The notes under the pieces were generated by a model. That model worked only from the letters and a program-made list of their open reading frames with translations, did not search any database and was not told the origin of the DNA. A stretch of DNA of 64,000 bases, from assembly GCA_027214255.1 (NCBI GenBank), contig JAPWHL010000011.1, forward strand, positions 1-64,000, given 5' to 3'. Shown piece after piece: positions 1-8,805 of the stretch (position 1 is the first letter of the stretch; every line of letters starts with the position of its first letter). The position numbers and the translations under genes were made by a program. The stretch is from Roseovarius aestuarii (lineage in GTDB: Bacteria; Pseudomonadota; Alphaproteobacteria; Rhodobacterales; Rhodobacteraceae).

Positions 1-81
1 GAAACCGAAAACGTCGACGTCGACAACTGCGCCCATCAGGTCATCCTCAAACTCGAACAAATGGGGCTGATTAAGGGGTGA
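1..81 (+). CDS. C-terminal end of a gene cut by the window edge (possibly adenylylsulfate kinase)
   Basis: Only the last 26 codons and the TGA stop are present. The tail contains VDVDNCAHQVI and ends LEQMGLIKG, an amphipathic helix resembling the closing helix of adenylylsulfate (APS) kinases, where a 'T..+D.C...I...L...G.I' pattern is common. That resemblance is weak and rests on a short stretch, so the identity is a guess. The stop lies one base before the GTG of the following reductase gene, so the two are probably cotranscribed. Confidence 0.4.
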   Translation, partial: ETENVDVDNCAHQVILKLEQMGLIKG

Positions 82-82
82 A

Positions 83-883
83 GTGATGTCATCGCAAGGA
101 TCTCCTATGCCGCAGACACAGACGCAAGACAGGTTCTTGACCGGGCGCACCGCCTTTGTCAGCGGTGGTTTGTCCGGTATGGGCCTGTCTATCGCCACGC
201 GGTTGGCGGCACATGGCGCGCGCGTCGCGGTTGGATCGCGGCGCGTAGGGCAGGAGGATGAACTGCCGTTCTTGGCTGTGCCACTGGACGTGCAGGACAG
301 TGTGCAGGTGACGAGAGCCATCGCAACGGCCGAGGATGAATTGGGGCCGATTGATATCTTGATCAACGCGGCTGGCATCACGACCGAGCAGGGGGTGGTC
401 GGCCATTCTGATGAGCTTTGGCAGCGAGTGATCGAGACCAATCTTACGGGTGCCTTTCGCCTGACGCGTGCGGTATTGCCCGGTATGATTGCGCGCAAAT
501 GGGGCCGGGTGATCAACATTGGTTCGACTGCCGCGACGGTAGGCTGGGCGGACAATCCTGCCTATTGCGCGTCCAAGGCGGGACTGTTGGGGCTGACCCG
601 CTGTGTCGCGCTGGAAGGTGCAGCGCATGGGGTTGGCTGTACGATGATCAGCCCGACATGGGTTGAAACGGACATGCTGCATTCGGACACAGCCGAAATT
701 GCAGAACGCGAGGGCAAAGGGCGGACCAGCGCCGATTTGATCCGCGAAATTCGCGATGAAAATCCCCAAAAGCGTATCATTCAACCGGACGAGGTTGCCG
801 CGCTGGCGGCATTTCTGTGCCGGGACGAAGCGCTTGGGCTTAGCATGGACAACATTCAGGTCACCGGCGGCGCATTATGGTAA
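83..883 (+). CDS. SDR-family NAD(P)-dependent oxidoreductase
   Basis: This 266-residue protein is a classical short-chain dehydrogenase. Near residue 27 it has a slightly altered nucleotide-binding turn (SGGLSGMG, where TGxxxGxG is usual). It also has the NAAG motif near 95, a catalytic Ser in INIGST and the YCASK active-site Tyr/Lys pair near 158-162. It probably reduces or oxidises a carbonyl/alcohol pair; the substrate cannot be read from the sequence. The annotated start is GTG at 83, directly followed by ATG at 86, and either may be used. It starts one base after the preceding stop, so it is likely in an operon with that truncated gene and convergent with the methyl-compound operon downstream. 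Confidence 0.85.
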   Translation: MMSSQGSPMPQTQTQDRFLTGRTAFVSGGLSGMGLSIATRLAAHGARVAVGSRRVGQEDELPFLAVPLDVQDSVQVTRAIATAEDELGPIDILINAAGITTEQGVVGHSDELWQRVIETNLTGAFRLTRAVLPGMIARKWGRVINIGSTAATVGWADNPAYCASKAGLLGLTRCVALEGAAHGVGCTMISPTWVETDMLHSDTAEIAEREGKGRTSADLIREIRDENPQKRIIQPDEVAALAAFLCRDEALGLSMDNIQVTGGALW

Positions 884-912
884 CGTTGGACTGATATCTG
901 GTCGAACGCTGG

Positions 913-941
913 GGTGGGCATCAGAACACTGTCCCACCTTT
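913..941 (+). terminator. Weak candidate terminator after the SDR gene
   Basis: GGTGGG and CCCACC form a 6-bp stem around a 14-base loop and are followed by TTT. It lies between two convergent genes, where a terminator is expected, but the stem is short and the loop large. Confidence 0.3.
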
Positions 942-989
942 CGCCAAGAAATCGGCGCAGGCGGGACAGCGCCCTTAAAGCATGCGCTC

Positions 990-2303
990 TTAAGTTTTCG
1001 CTTTGGTGAAGGCCTGGTCAAGCCCGTCAGCGACAGTGTCGACATCGTCCATCGACAGGCAGAGTGGCGGCACCATTCGAAGAACCGATTGATGTGGCCC
1101 AGATTTGGACAGGATCAACCTTGCATCGCGGCAGGCCTCAAACACGGCGGCGGTCGTGTCGCGATCTGGTTCTTTGGTTTTGTGGTCCTTGACCATTTCA
1201 ATCGCCAGCATCAGCCCACGTCCGCGCACATCGCCAATTGCGGGGTGTTTCTGTTGCAAATCACGCAGGCGCGCCAGCAGGGCCGCCCCGACCTCTTTGG
1301 CGTTTTGCTGAACTTTGTCCTCGGCAATCACCTGCAATACCGCACGGCCCGCTGCACAGCAGGTTGGGTTCGCGCCATAGGTGTGGAACATGAACTTTTC
1401 ACTCATCGGTGCGGCCACTTCCTTGCGCGCGACAACTGCCCCCAAGGGAAAGCCGTTGCCGATGCCCTTGGCCATGACCACGATATCGGGAATCATGTCG
1501 TCGGATTCAAAGGCCCACATGTGATCGCCAGTGCGCCCAAAGCCTGATTGCACCTCGTCTGCGATGTATAGGCCGCCCGCCGCGCGGACCCGCTCGGCTG
1601 CGCCTTTCATATAGCCGGGGGGCATTTCGATGATGCCACCATAACCCTGCACGGATTCAACAAAAATGCCAGCCACGCGCCCGGTGGTTGCGGATTGGAT
1701 GGTGCGGTCAATTTCGTCCAGATAAGGATCGGTGCCGGCGCCAAAGATGCCACGATACTGGTTGGGTTCGGGCACAAAAGCCACGTTGCCCGGCATGCCG
1801 GGGTGGCGGAACCCTGCAATTCCGGTGATGGATTGCGCCGCAGCGGTCGGGCCGTGATAGGCTGTGCGCAGAGCCAGAAGATCAGAATTTCCAGTATAGG
1901 TGCGCGCCATGGTCATCGCCAGATCAATGGCCTCTGAGCCGGAGTTGGTGAAATGCACCACCCATTCAATATCGTCCTTTGGCCCTTTGGGCATGGTCGC
2001 GGCCAGTTCTTCGGCAAAATGGGCCGGAACGGGGTGATAGAACATCGTGGTGCAATGGGTCAGTTCTTGGGCTTGTTCCATTGCGGCGGCGACAACGCGT
2101 GGGTGCGAGTGGCCCACCGAAATGCACAGGTTCATGCCTAGAAGGTCTGTATATTTTTGCCCCTCGACATCCCACAAATACTGCATCTGCCCTTTCTTAA
2201 AGACAAGCGGCTCGCGGAAGGGGACGAATTTGGTCAGCGATGCGGCGTAATAAGCATCGCGACGCTTTGCGGTGGCATCGGTTGTCCAGTCAGTCTGCAC
2301 CAT
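990..2303 (-). CDS. Class III PLP-dependent aminotransferase
   Basis: This 437-residue protein has the layout of fold-type I class III aminotransferases. There is a glycine-rich phosphate-binding region (TNSGSEA near 118), an ADEVQSGFGRTG segment carrying the cofactor-binding Asp near 245, and the Schiff-base lysine in VMAKGIGNGFPLGAV near 275. It resembles AGXT2-like and omega-amino-acid:pyruvate transaminases. It is the last gene of a four-gene minus-strand operon, starting only 3 bases after the stop of the upstream FAD-GcvT gene. This suggests that it removes the amino group from the demethylated product of the pathway or recycles an amino donor. The exact substrate is unknown. Confidence 0.85.
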   Translation of the reverse strand: MVQTDWTTDATAKRRDAYYAASLTKFVPFREPLVFKKGQMQYLWDVEGQKYTDLLGMNLCISVGHSHPRVVAAAMEQAQELTHCTTMFYHPVPAHFAEELAATMPKGPKDDIEWVVHFTNSGSEAIDLAMTMARTYTGNSDLLALRTAYHGPTAAAQSITGIAGFRHPGMPGNVAFVPEPNQYRGIFGAGTDPYLDEIDRTIQSATTGRVAGIFVESVQGYGGIIEMPPGYMKGAAERVRAAGGLYIADEVQSGFGRTGDHMWAFESDDMIPDIVVMAKGIGNGFPLGAVVARKEVAAPMSEKFMFHTYGANPTCCAAGRAVLQVIAEDKVQQNAKEVGAALLARLRDLQQKHPAIGDVRGRGLMLAIEMVKDHKTKEPDRDTTAAVFEACRDARLILSKSGPHQSVLRMVPPLCLSMDDVDTVADGLDQAFTKAKT

Positions 2304-2306
2304 GAA

Positions 2307-4712
2307 TTAGCCTTTCAGTCGTGTGTTGTCAGGGTCGTAAGGGGCGCGGTCAAGCACATGCGCCACACAGCGCCGCCCCAGTATCTCAACGCTGAGAGCA
2401 TCGCGCGCATCGCGGTCACACAAGTAAGCCAAAGCCAAAGTTTTGCCCGTGCGATGCCCGTGTGCCCCTGATGTGACGATACCGACGACGCGGTCCTCGC
2501 GATACACTGAATGTGCATAAAAAGGATCAAACCCTTGGGTGTCGATTTCCAGCAAAACCATATCCCAGCGGGCAGGGTCCTGCATCCGGCGCGTCAAAGC
2601 GTCTTTCCCAGCAAAGCTGTGGTCGCCTTTGATCATCATTCCGACGCCGCTTTCGTCCGGGGTTCGTTCGGTGGTCAGGTCACTGCCCCATCCACGATAC
2701 CCTTTTTCCAGCCGCATCGCATTGGCGGAAAACGCCCCGTAATAGCCAATACCGTGTGTTTGACCTGCGGCATCCAGTGCAAGGAACACATCGCGCGTAT
2801 CTTCGGCGGCAATGTGCAGTTCCCATCCAAGTTCGCCAATGTAGGATACGCGCAACGCGCGCGCGGTTTTCCCGGCGACGGTGATGGTCTGGGCGCTCAA
2901 CCAAGGGAATTGCGATAGGTCGGCATCTGTGACCGACGTTAGTATATCGCGTGATTTGGGCCCCATCAGGCCGATCACGCCGAATGCCTCGGTGACATTG
3001 GTCACGGTTACATCCATGCCGCTCGCATGTGCACACAGAAGATCCAGATCCATTTCTTCGGCCGCAGCTGCGGATGTCAGATAGGCGTGGTCGTCGCTCA
3101 GCATGGTCACGGTGAATTCTGCCTGCGTGCCGCCTGCCGGGGTCAGGGCATGTGTCAGCCCGATGCGGCCCACCTTGGGGGCGCGGTTGGCCCCAAGTGT
3201 GTCGACAAAGACGCGTGTATCCGGGCCTGTTACCTCAAATTTTGAGAAAACCGACAGATCGGCGAGTGCCGCGCGCGTGCTGGCGGCCTCGACTTCTTCA
3301 GCGACAGCAGGAAACCAATTGGGGCGGCGAAAGCTGTGCGTGGCGATGTCGCCGGGGCGATCCGAGAACCAGTTGGGCCGCTCCCAGCCATATGCGGCCC
3401 CCATGACCGCGCCGCGCGCCAGCATTTCGTCATGTAGCGGCGACACGCGCTTGCCGCGCGCGGCGGGACGTTCCTCAAACGGGTAATGCACACCAAATTG
3501 CAGGCCAAAACATTCAACGGCCTTGTCCACGCGATAATCACGATCCGCCCATGCGCCAAAGCGACGACTGTCGATGGCCAAGGGGTCCATCGGTGGCGCA
3601 CCGTGTGTCATCCAATGTGCCAAGAACCAGCCGGCGCCACCGCCCTCCATAATCCCCATGCTAGAGCCGGTCAGAAGCCACGCATTCGACAAGCCATGCG
3701 CCGGACCGACCAATGGATTGGCGTCGGGCGTGAATGTGATCGGGCCGTTCACCACCGACTTGATGCCGCCCGTACCCAATGCTGGAATACGCGCCATCGC
3801 GGCCTCGATGATATGCTCTACCCGATCCAAATCGGGCGGCATCAGGTCTGCGCCAAATTCGGGCGGCACGCCGTCGATCGACCATGGTTGCGCAGCCGTT
3901 TCATAGGGCCCAAGGATCAACCCGTCGCGCTCTTGCCGCACGTACCAGCTTTCTTCGGGGTCGCGAATGATGGGGAGCTCAGGCAGGCCTGCACCAATGC
4001 GGTTGGCAACATCGGGGATGGTATCTGTTACCAGATACTGGTGCAGCATCGGCACCGAGGGAATGTTCAACCCCATCATGTGCCCGATTTCCCATCCCCA
4101 AGTGCCTGCAGCGTTGACGATGTGACGCGCGCGGATCGTGTCCTTGGAGGTTTCGACCAGCCACGTATCGCCGTCCCGACGGATGGTTTGGACGGGTTCG
4201 TATCGTCGAAATGTCGTGCCGGCCTTGGACGCGACCTGTGCCATGGCATTCGTCGCAAGCGTCGGGTCGACATGGCCATCGTCTGGCTCGTAGATGCCCC
4301 CCAGTAACCCGTCTAGCTGCGCCAGTGGAAATAGCTCAGCAATGCGGTCAGGTGACATGATTTCCAGCGGATAACCGGTGAATTTCGACAGGCCCGCAAC
4401 ATGTGCAAATTCATCCATCCGGTCGGGATTGCGCGTGATCCGCATCGCGCCCGAACGGTGAAAGCCGACGTTCTGGCCGGTTTCTTCGGGTAGGATATCA
4501 CGGTAAAGCCGTACGGAGGTGGCGCGCAATTCCTGCACCGTGGCGTTATGCGCAAAATGCGTGCACAGCCCTGCAGCATGCCAGGTTGAGCCGTGCGTCA
4601 GGTCGTTTTTCTCGACCAGTACCACATCGCGCCATCCGGCCTTGGTCAGGTGATAGGCAAGTGAGACGCCCATGACGCCGCCGCCGATGATCAGAACTTG
4701 CGCATCGCTCAT
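2307..4712 (-). CDS. FAD-dependent dehydrogenase/GcvT fusion (dimethylglycine or sarcosine dehydrogenase-like), copy B
   Basis: This 801-residue protein joins an N-terminal FAD oxidoreductase (GGGVMG dinucleotide fold at residues 9-14) to a C-terminal tetrahydrofolate-binding GcvT aminomethyltransferase region (roughly residues 430-795). GSTWHAAGL near residue 42 matches the segment that carries the covalent FAD-His bond in dimethylglycine and sarcosine dehydrogenases. These enzymes oxidise an N-methyl group and pass it to tetrahydrofolate as methylene-THF. The gene overlaps its upstream paralogue by 4 bases (ATGA), so translation is probably coupled. Tandem paralogues suggest two sequential N-demethylation steps, which is inference. 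Electrons probably go to ETF and then to the ETF-QO encoded at 55.4-57.1 kb. Confidence 0.88.
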   Translation of the reverse strand: MSDAQVLIIGGGVMGVSLAYHLTKAGWRDVVLVEKNDLTHGSTWHAAGLCTHFAHNATVQELRATSVRLYRDILPEETGQNVGFHRSGAMRITRNPDRMDEFAHVAGLSKFTGYPLEIMSPDRIAELFPLAQLDGLLGGIYEPDDGHVDPTLATNAMAQVASKAGTTFRRYEPVQTIRRDGDTWLVETSKDTIRARHIVNAAGTWGWEIGHMMGLNIPSVPMLHQYLVTDTIPDVANRIGAGLPELPIIRDPEESWYVRQERDGLILGPYETAAQPWSIDGVPPEFGADLMPPDLDRVEHIIEAAMARIPALGTGGIKSVVNGPITFTPDANPLVGPAHGLSNAWLLTGSSMGIMEGGGAGWFLAHWMTHGAPPMDPLAIDSRRFGAWADRDYRVDKAVECFGLQFGVHYPFEERPAARGKRVSPLHDEMLARGAVMGAAYGWERPNWFSDRPGDIATHSFRRPNWFPAVAEEVEAASTRAALADLSVFSKFEVTGPDTRVFVDTLGANRAPKVGRIGLTHALTPAGGTQAEFTVTMLSDDHAYLTSAAAAEEMDLDLLCAHASGMDVTVTNVTEAFGVIGLMGPKSRDILTSVTDADLSQFPWLSAQTITVAGKTARALRVSYIGELGWELHIAAEDTRDVFLALDAAGQTHGIGYYGAFSANAMRLEKGYRGWGSDLTTERTPDESGVGMMIKGDHSFAGKDALTRRMQDPARWDMVLLEIDTQGFDPFYAHSVYREDRVVGIVTSGAHGHRTGKTLALAYLCDRDARDALSVEILGRRCVAHVLDRAPYDPDNTRLKG

Positions 4713-7126
4713 CCGCGCATCCTTTCGCCTTTGGGATCAAAGGGGGGCGCGCTCAGCACCTTGGCTGGGTACATGCGGCCCGCCACCTCGATCTGGAAGT
4801 TTCTGTTAACAGTCTGGCTGAGTTTTTCGGCCCTTGCGATATCGACCATCGCAAAGGCCAATGTCAGGTCGGTGCGCATGCCCTTGGCCCCGGATGTGGT
4901 CAGACCAATCACTTGGTCTTTTTCCCACACTGGCTCGTCATGCAGGATCAGGGGCGCGCCGCTGACCTGCATCAGCACCATGCGCCGGGTCAGGCCTTGG
5001 GTGCGCTGTGTCTCTAGTACCGATTTACCAAGAAAATCTTTGGTCCAGTCAACGGCAAAACCCAGCCCCGCTTCTAGCGGAGTGACCTCGGGGCCCAGAT
5101 CATGCCCCCAGTGCTTGAATCCTTTTTCGATACGGCACCCGTCTAGGGCATAATGGCCCATGGGGTGCGCCCCTGCGCCTTGCAAGGCTGTGAATATCCC
5201 AGCGGGTGCCGCGATTGGAATGCTCAGCTCCCAACCCAGCTCACCGACAAAGCTGACGCGTGTGGCGCGACACGCCTGCCCGGAAATCGTCACCGCGCGC
5301 GATGTAGAGAAGGGGAAGTCGTTGAAATCATCCGGTGAAAGGGCCGATAGCAGGGCGCGGCTACCTGCGCCCATGACGCCAATGACCACCTCGTCTTCTG
5401 TCCGGTCGGTGATGGTGACATCTCGCCCGGAGGCGTGGCGGCGCAAATATGCGCCGTCGCGGGTGCGTGTCGCTGCGCCCGATGTCAGGCGAAACGCCTG
5501 CGCGCCGATCCGCGTTACCGTCACGTCGCCTTCAATCCCGCCTTTGGCGTTCATCAAGGGTGTGTAAACGGCGCGCCCCAGCGGGACGTCCATCTGCGCC
5601 GTGGTAATATGGTTCAGGAACTCTAATGCGTCAGGCCCGTCTATGTCGAATTTGCCAAATGGCGACAGGTCCAGCAGGGCGGTGCCCTGTGCCATGACCG
5701 CCGCCTCGCGCCGGGCGATGTCGTACCAAGGTTGTGCGCCGACTGAATAAGGCAAGTCACGCTCGCTGGCGTCACACGCGTACCACAGCCCGCGTTCCCA
5801 CCCGGCGGTTAAACCAAAAACGGCACCTGCGGCGGCCCAGTGATCATGCAGGGCGGATGTCCGCAATCCGCGCCCGGCCTTGGGCTGTTTAAAGGGCCAA
5901 TGCAGCGTGAATTGATCTGCTACTGCCTCGGCCATGCGGGTGTGCATATGCGCGTCCGAGGCGGTGGCGGGATCGACGCGGGCGACATCGACTTCCCACA
6001 GGTCCATTGGGGCCGCGCCGTCCACCATCCAATCGGCCAGCGCACGCCCCACCCCGGCCGAGGACATCACCCCGACAGAATTCATGCCAGCCGCCACAAA
6101 CAACCCATCCATCTGCGGAGCTTGCCCGATCAAGGGGCGGGTGTCGGCGGTAAAGCTTTCGGGGCCGTTCATGAAATGCGCGATGCCTGTGGTTTCCAGT
6201 GACGGCATCAACGACAGGGCGGCCTCCATAAAGGGCGTGAATTGATCCCAATCTTCGGCCATTTCCAGAAACGGGCGGTCGCCCTCGGGGCCAAATGCGT
6301 CCCAACATTTTGCGTCTGGCTCGAACCCGCCGATCACCAGCTTACCCGCGTCGCCCTTTATATAGATGCCGCGATCCAGATCACGCACCACCGGAAAAGG
6401 CTGAGACAAGGAAGGCATCGTCTCGGTCACGACATACATATGTTCGACGGCTTGAAGCGGCAGGGCGAGGCCGGCCGTTTCGGCCAGCCGTTTGGACCAA
6501 GATCCGGCGCAAATCGCGACACGGTCCGCGGCGATCTCATTGCCATCGGTAAGCCGTACACCGGTGATTTTATGCCCTTCGGACACCAGCGCCGCCACCG
6601 CGACATTTTCGCGAATGGTCACGCCTTTGGCTTTGGCCCCACGGGCATAGGCCATGCACAGATCGACAGGATTGACCGAGGCATCTTCAACAACGGACAT
6701 GGCGCCAACCAATCCGTCTGTGTCCAGATCCGGCATGGCGGCGGCCAGCGCGTCAGGTGTTATGATCTCTGGTGTCAGTCCGAAATGGCGACCCAGCGCG
6801 GCAATGCGGTGCAATTCGTCCATGCGTTCAGGCGCGCGGGCAAGCCAGTAACCGCCCGTACGACGATACCCCGTGTCCTGCCCGGTCAGCCCTTCTAACG
6901 CCGGGAACAACTCGCCTGCGTACATTGCCAGTTTGGTCATGTTCGGCGTGGCACGTAGGGGGCCAACGATCCCGGCAGCATGCCAACTGGTGCCTGAGGT
7001 CAGGGAATTGCGCTCTAAAAGTACAACATCCCTGACGTCCCGCTGGGCCAGGTGATAGGCAAGGCTAAGGCCAATGGCGCCACCGCCGATGATAACTGTT
7101 CGGTTCATGTGATCCGGTGCGCCCAT
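4709..7126 (-). CDS. FAD-dependent dehydrogenase/GcvT fusion (dimethylglycine or sarcosine dehydrogenase-like), copy A
   Basis: This 805-residue paralogue of the next gene has the same two-part build. It has an FAD fold (IIGGGAIG near residues 11-18), a GTSWHAAGI segment with the likely flavin-linked His near residue 49, and a GcvT-like C-terminal half with FVGELGWEL near residue 650. The first ATG directly abuts the TAG stop of the MttB-like gene. A second ATG seven codons in gives a more usual N-terminus beginning MNRTVIIGG. No strong ribosome site precedes either, consistent with translational coupling. The predicted role is oxidative N-demethylation of a secondary or tertiary methylamine, with the one-carbon unit captured on THF. 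Confidence 0.88.
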   Translation of the reverse strand: MGAPDHMNRTVIIGGGAIGLSLAYHLAQRDVRDVVLLERNSLTSGTSWHAAGIVGPLRATPNMTKLAMYAGELFPALEGLTGQDTGYRRTGGYWLARAPERMDELHRIAALGRHFGLTPEIITPDALAAAMPDLDTDGLVGAMSVVEDASVNPVDLCMAYARGAKAKGVTIRENVAVAALVSEGHKITGVRLTDGNEIAADRVAICAGSWSKRLAETAGLALPLQAVEHMYVVTETMPSLSQPFPVVRDLDRGIYIKGDAGKLVIGGFEPDAKCWDAFGPEGDRPFLEMAEDWDQFTPFMEAALSLMPSLETTGIAHFMNGPESFTADTRPLIGQAPQMDGLFVAAGMNSVGVMSSAGVGRALADWMVDGAAPMDLWEVDVARVDPATASDAHMHTRMAEAVADQFTLHWPFKQPKAGRGLRTSALHDHWAAAGAVFGLTAGWERGLWYACDASERDLPYSVGAQPWYDIARREAAVMAQGTALLDLSPFGKFDIDGPDALEFLNHITTAQMDVPLGRAVYTPLMNAKGGIEGDVTVTRIGAQAFRLTSGAATRTRDGAYLRRHASGRDVTITDRTEDEVVIGVMGAGSRALLSALSPDDFNDFPFSTSRAVTISGQACRATRVSFVGELGWELSIPIAAPAGIFTALQGAGAHPMGHYALDGCRIEKGFKHWGHDLGPEVTPLEAGLGFAVDWTKDFLGKSVLETQRTQGLTRRMVLMQVSGAPLILHDEPVWEKDQVIGLTTSGAKGMRTDLTLAFAMVDIARAEKLSQTVNRNFQIEVAGRMYPAKVLSAPPFDPKGERMRG

Positions 7127-8680
7127 CTAGAAAAAGGCCATGTCGGGTTTTTCGGCCTTGCGGCGGGTGATATAGGCCTGAATCTCTTCGTCGATGGCTG
7201 GATCGAGACCCGGATCAACGTAGTTTTCCAGTCGGTCCTTCCACAGTTGGTTCGCTCGTTGTGCAGCGTCAAAACTGCCATCAGCACTCCATTGTTCGTA
7301 CGAATTGTTGTCGGGCGTGTCGGGGCGGAAAAACGCATTCATGAAATTGGCTTGCGTGTGGTCCGATCCTAGGAAGTGTTTCCCCGGCCCGGTCTGGGCA
7401 ATCGCATCCATCGCTTGGGCGTTTTCGCTAAGATCGATCCCGTCGAAAAACCGCGCGACCTTGCCGCAAACATCGGCATCCAGCATGGTTTTCTCATATC
7501 CTGTGACCAACCCGCCTTCCAGCCAGCCGGTGGCGTGGTTGATCACATTGGCCCCGGCAAACATCGACATCATTAGCCCCCAAGTGCCCTCTTGCTGGCT
7601 TTGAGCATCGGGCAGTTTACTGGCCGATAGTGTGCCGACGGTGTGCAATGGCACGCCCAGCCGACGTGCCAATTGCCCTGCGGCCAGCACCATTTGTCCG
7701 GCTTCCGGCGTGCCAAAGGTGGGGGCGCCGTTTTGCATCGACAAGGTTGAGGCAAAGCTGCCCATCAGGCAGGGCGCTCCGGGGGCGACCAATTGCACCA
7801 ATGTCAGGGTCGCAAGTGCTTCGGCCAAAACCTGCGTCATGGTTCCGGCCACTGTGCAGGGGCTCATCGCACCGGCCAGAACCCACGGGGCGCAGGCCAC
7901 GGGCTGACCCGCGCGGGCATAGGTCTTCAGCGCGCCTGACATGTGACTGTCCATCACCAAGGGGGCGTTGGTGTTGGAGACGCAATACAGAACGGCATTG
8001 TTTGCAACATAGTCTTCGCCAAATAAAATTCGTGCGATATCAATGGAGTGCGTGGCGCGCTCGGCCCCGATGAAGGCCCCCATAAAGGGGCGGTCGGACC
8101 AGCGGATATGATTGTAAAGCATGTCCAGATGCCGCTTGTTTGCGGGTAAATCGACGGGTTCGCACACAACGCCACCAGAGTGATGCAGATGCGGAATCAT
8201 GTGGTGCAGCTTCACCAGACGGGTGAAATCCTCCAAAGTGGCATAGCGGCGACCCTGATCCAGATCATGCACGAAAGGCGGGCCCCATGATGGGCAAAGA
8301 ACAGTATTAGCACCGCCAATACGGACCGAATTGGCCGGATTGCGCGCATGTTGTGTGAATTCGGCGGGGGCGGTGGCCTGAATCGTGCGGCGGCAAAATC
8401 CCGGCTCGAACCGCACGCGCGTGTCCTGCACGTCACATCCTGCATCGCGGAAGATCTGTAACAGTTCGGGATCGTCGTGAAACTCCATACCCGTATCGCG
8501 CAGAATTGCGTCTGCGTTATGTTCTATTAGCTCTAAACCCTCTTGCGACAGGATTTCCATGCAGGCGATTTTTCGGCTGATGTACGGGATGCGTGGCGCA
8601 GCATCTGTAGCCCGGCGGGCGCTGCGCCCCCCACGGCCACCACTGCGGCGACGGCGTTCTGTTTGATCTAGGGCGGCCAC
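7127..8680 (-). CDS. MttB-superfamily (trimethylamine/betaine-type) corrinoid methyltransferase, no pyrrolysine
   Basis: This 517-residue member of the trimethylamine methyltransferase superfamily has an Arg/Gly-rich N-terminus (about residues 7-25) followed by the MttB barrel. There is no in-frame TAG before the terminal stop, so it is a non-pyrrolysine homologue like MtgB, which demethylates glycine betaine. Such enzymes move a methyl group from a quaternary or tertiary amine to a cobalamin carrier protein. I set the start at GTG 8680 because AAGGAGG lies 8 bases upstream at 8689-8695; the longer frame to 8743 has no such site. It is the first gene of the operon, and its TAG stop abuts the next ATG. 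No corrinoid carrier protein gene is visible in the window. Confidence 0.82.
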   Translation of the reverse strand: MAALDQTERRRRSGGRGGRSARRATDAAPRIPYISRKIACMEILSQEGLELIEHNADAILRDTGMEFHDDPELLQIFRDAGCDVQDTRVRFEPGFCRRTIQATAPAEFTQHARNPANSVRIGGANTVLCPSWGPPFVHDLDQGRRYATLEDFTRLVKLHHMIPHLHHSGGVVCEPVDLPANKRHLDMLYNHIRWSDRPFMGAFIGAERATHSIDIARILFGEDYVANNAVLYCVSNTNAPLVMDSHMSGALKTYARAGQPVACAPWVLAGAMSPCTVAGTMTQVLAEALATLTLVQLVAPGAPCLMGSFASTLSMQNGAPTFGTPEAGQMVLAAGQLARRLGVPLHTVGTLSASKLPDAQSQQEGTWGLMMSMFAGANVINHATGWLEGGLVTGYEKTMLDADVCGKVARFFDGIDLSENAQAMDAIAQTGPGKHFLGSDHTQANFMNAFFRPDTPDNNSYEQWSADGSFDAAQRANQLWKDRLENYVDPGLDPAIDEEIQAYITRRKAEKPDMAFF

Positions 8681-8688
8681 GGGCGGTC

Positions 8689-8695
8689 CCTCCTT
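8689..8695 (-). promoter_or_regulatory. Ribosome binding site deciding the GTG start of the MttB-like gene
   Basis: On the minus strand AAGGAGG stands 8 bases before GTG at 8680. It is a near-perfect Shine-Dalgarno match and argues against the upstream in-frame ATG at 8743. Confidence 0.75.
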
Positions 8696-8805
8696 TGCAA
8701 GGATATCAACCGCTTTTGCAGCTTGTATTGCAATTAAAATCAATCAATATCAGTATAACTAATAGTATGTGATTTTTGCCGCTCGAACACGGCTACGGAG
8801 GCCCG

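Noticed and set aside
7127-8680. Possible pyrrolysine-containing trimethylamine methyltransferase
   Set aside because: There is no in-frame TAG before the terminal stop. The TAG at 7127-7129 is followed at once by the next gene's ATG in a different frame.
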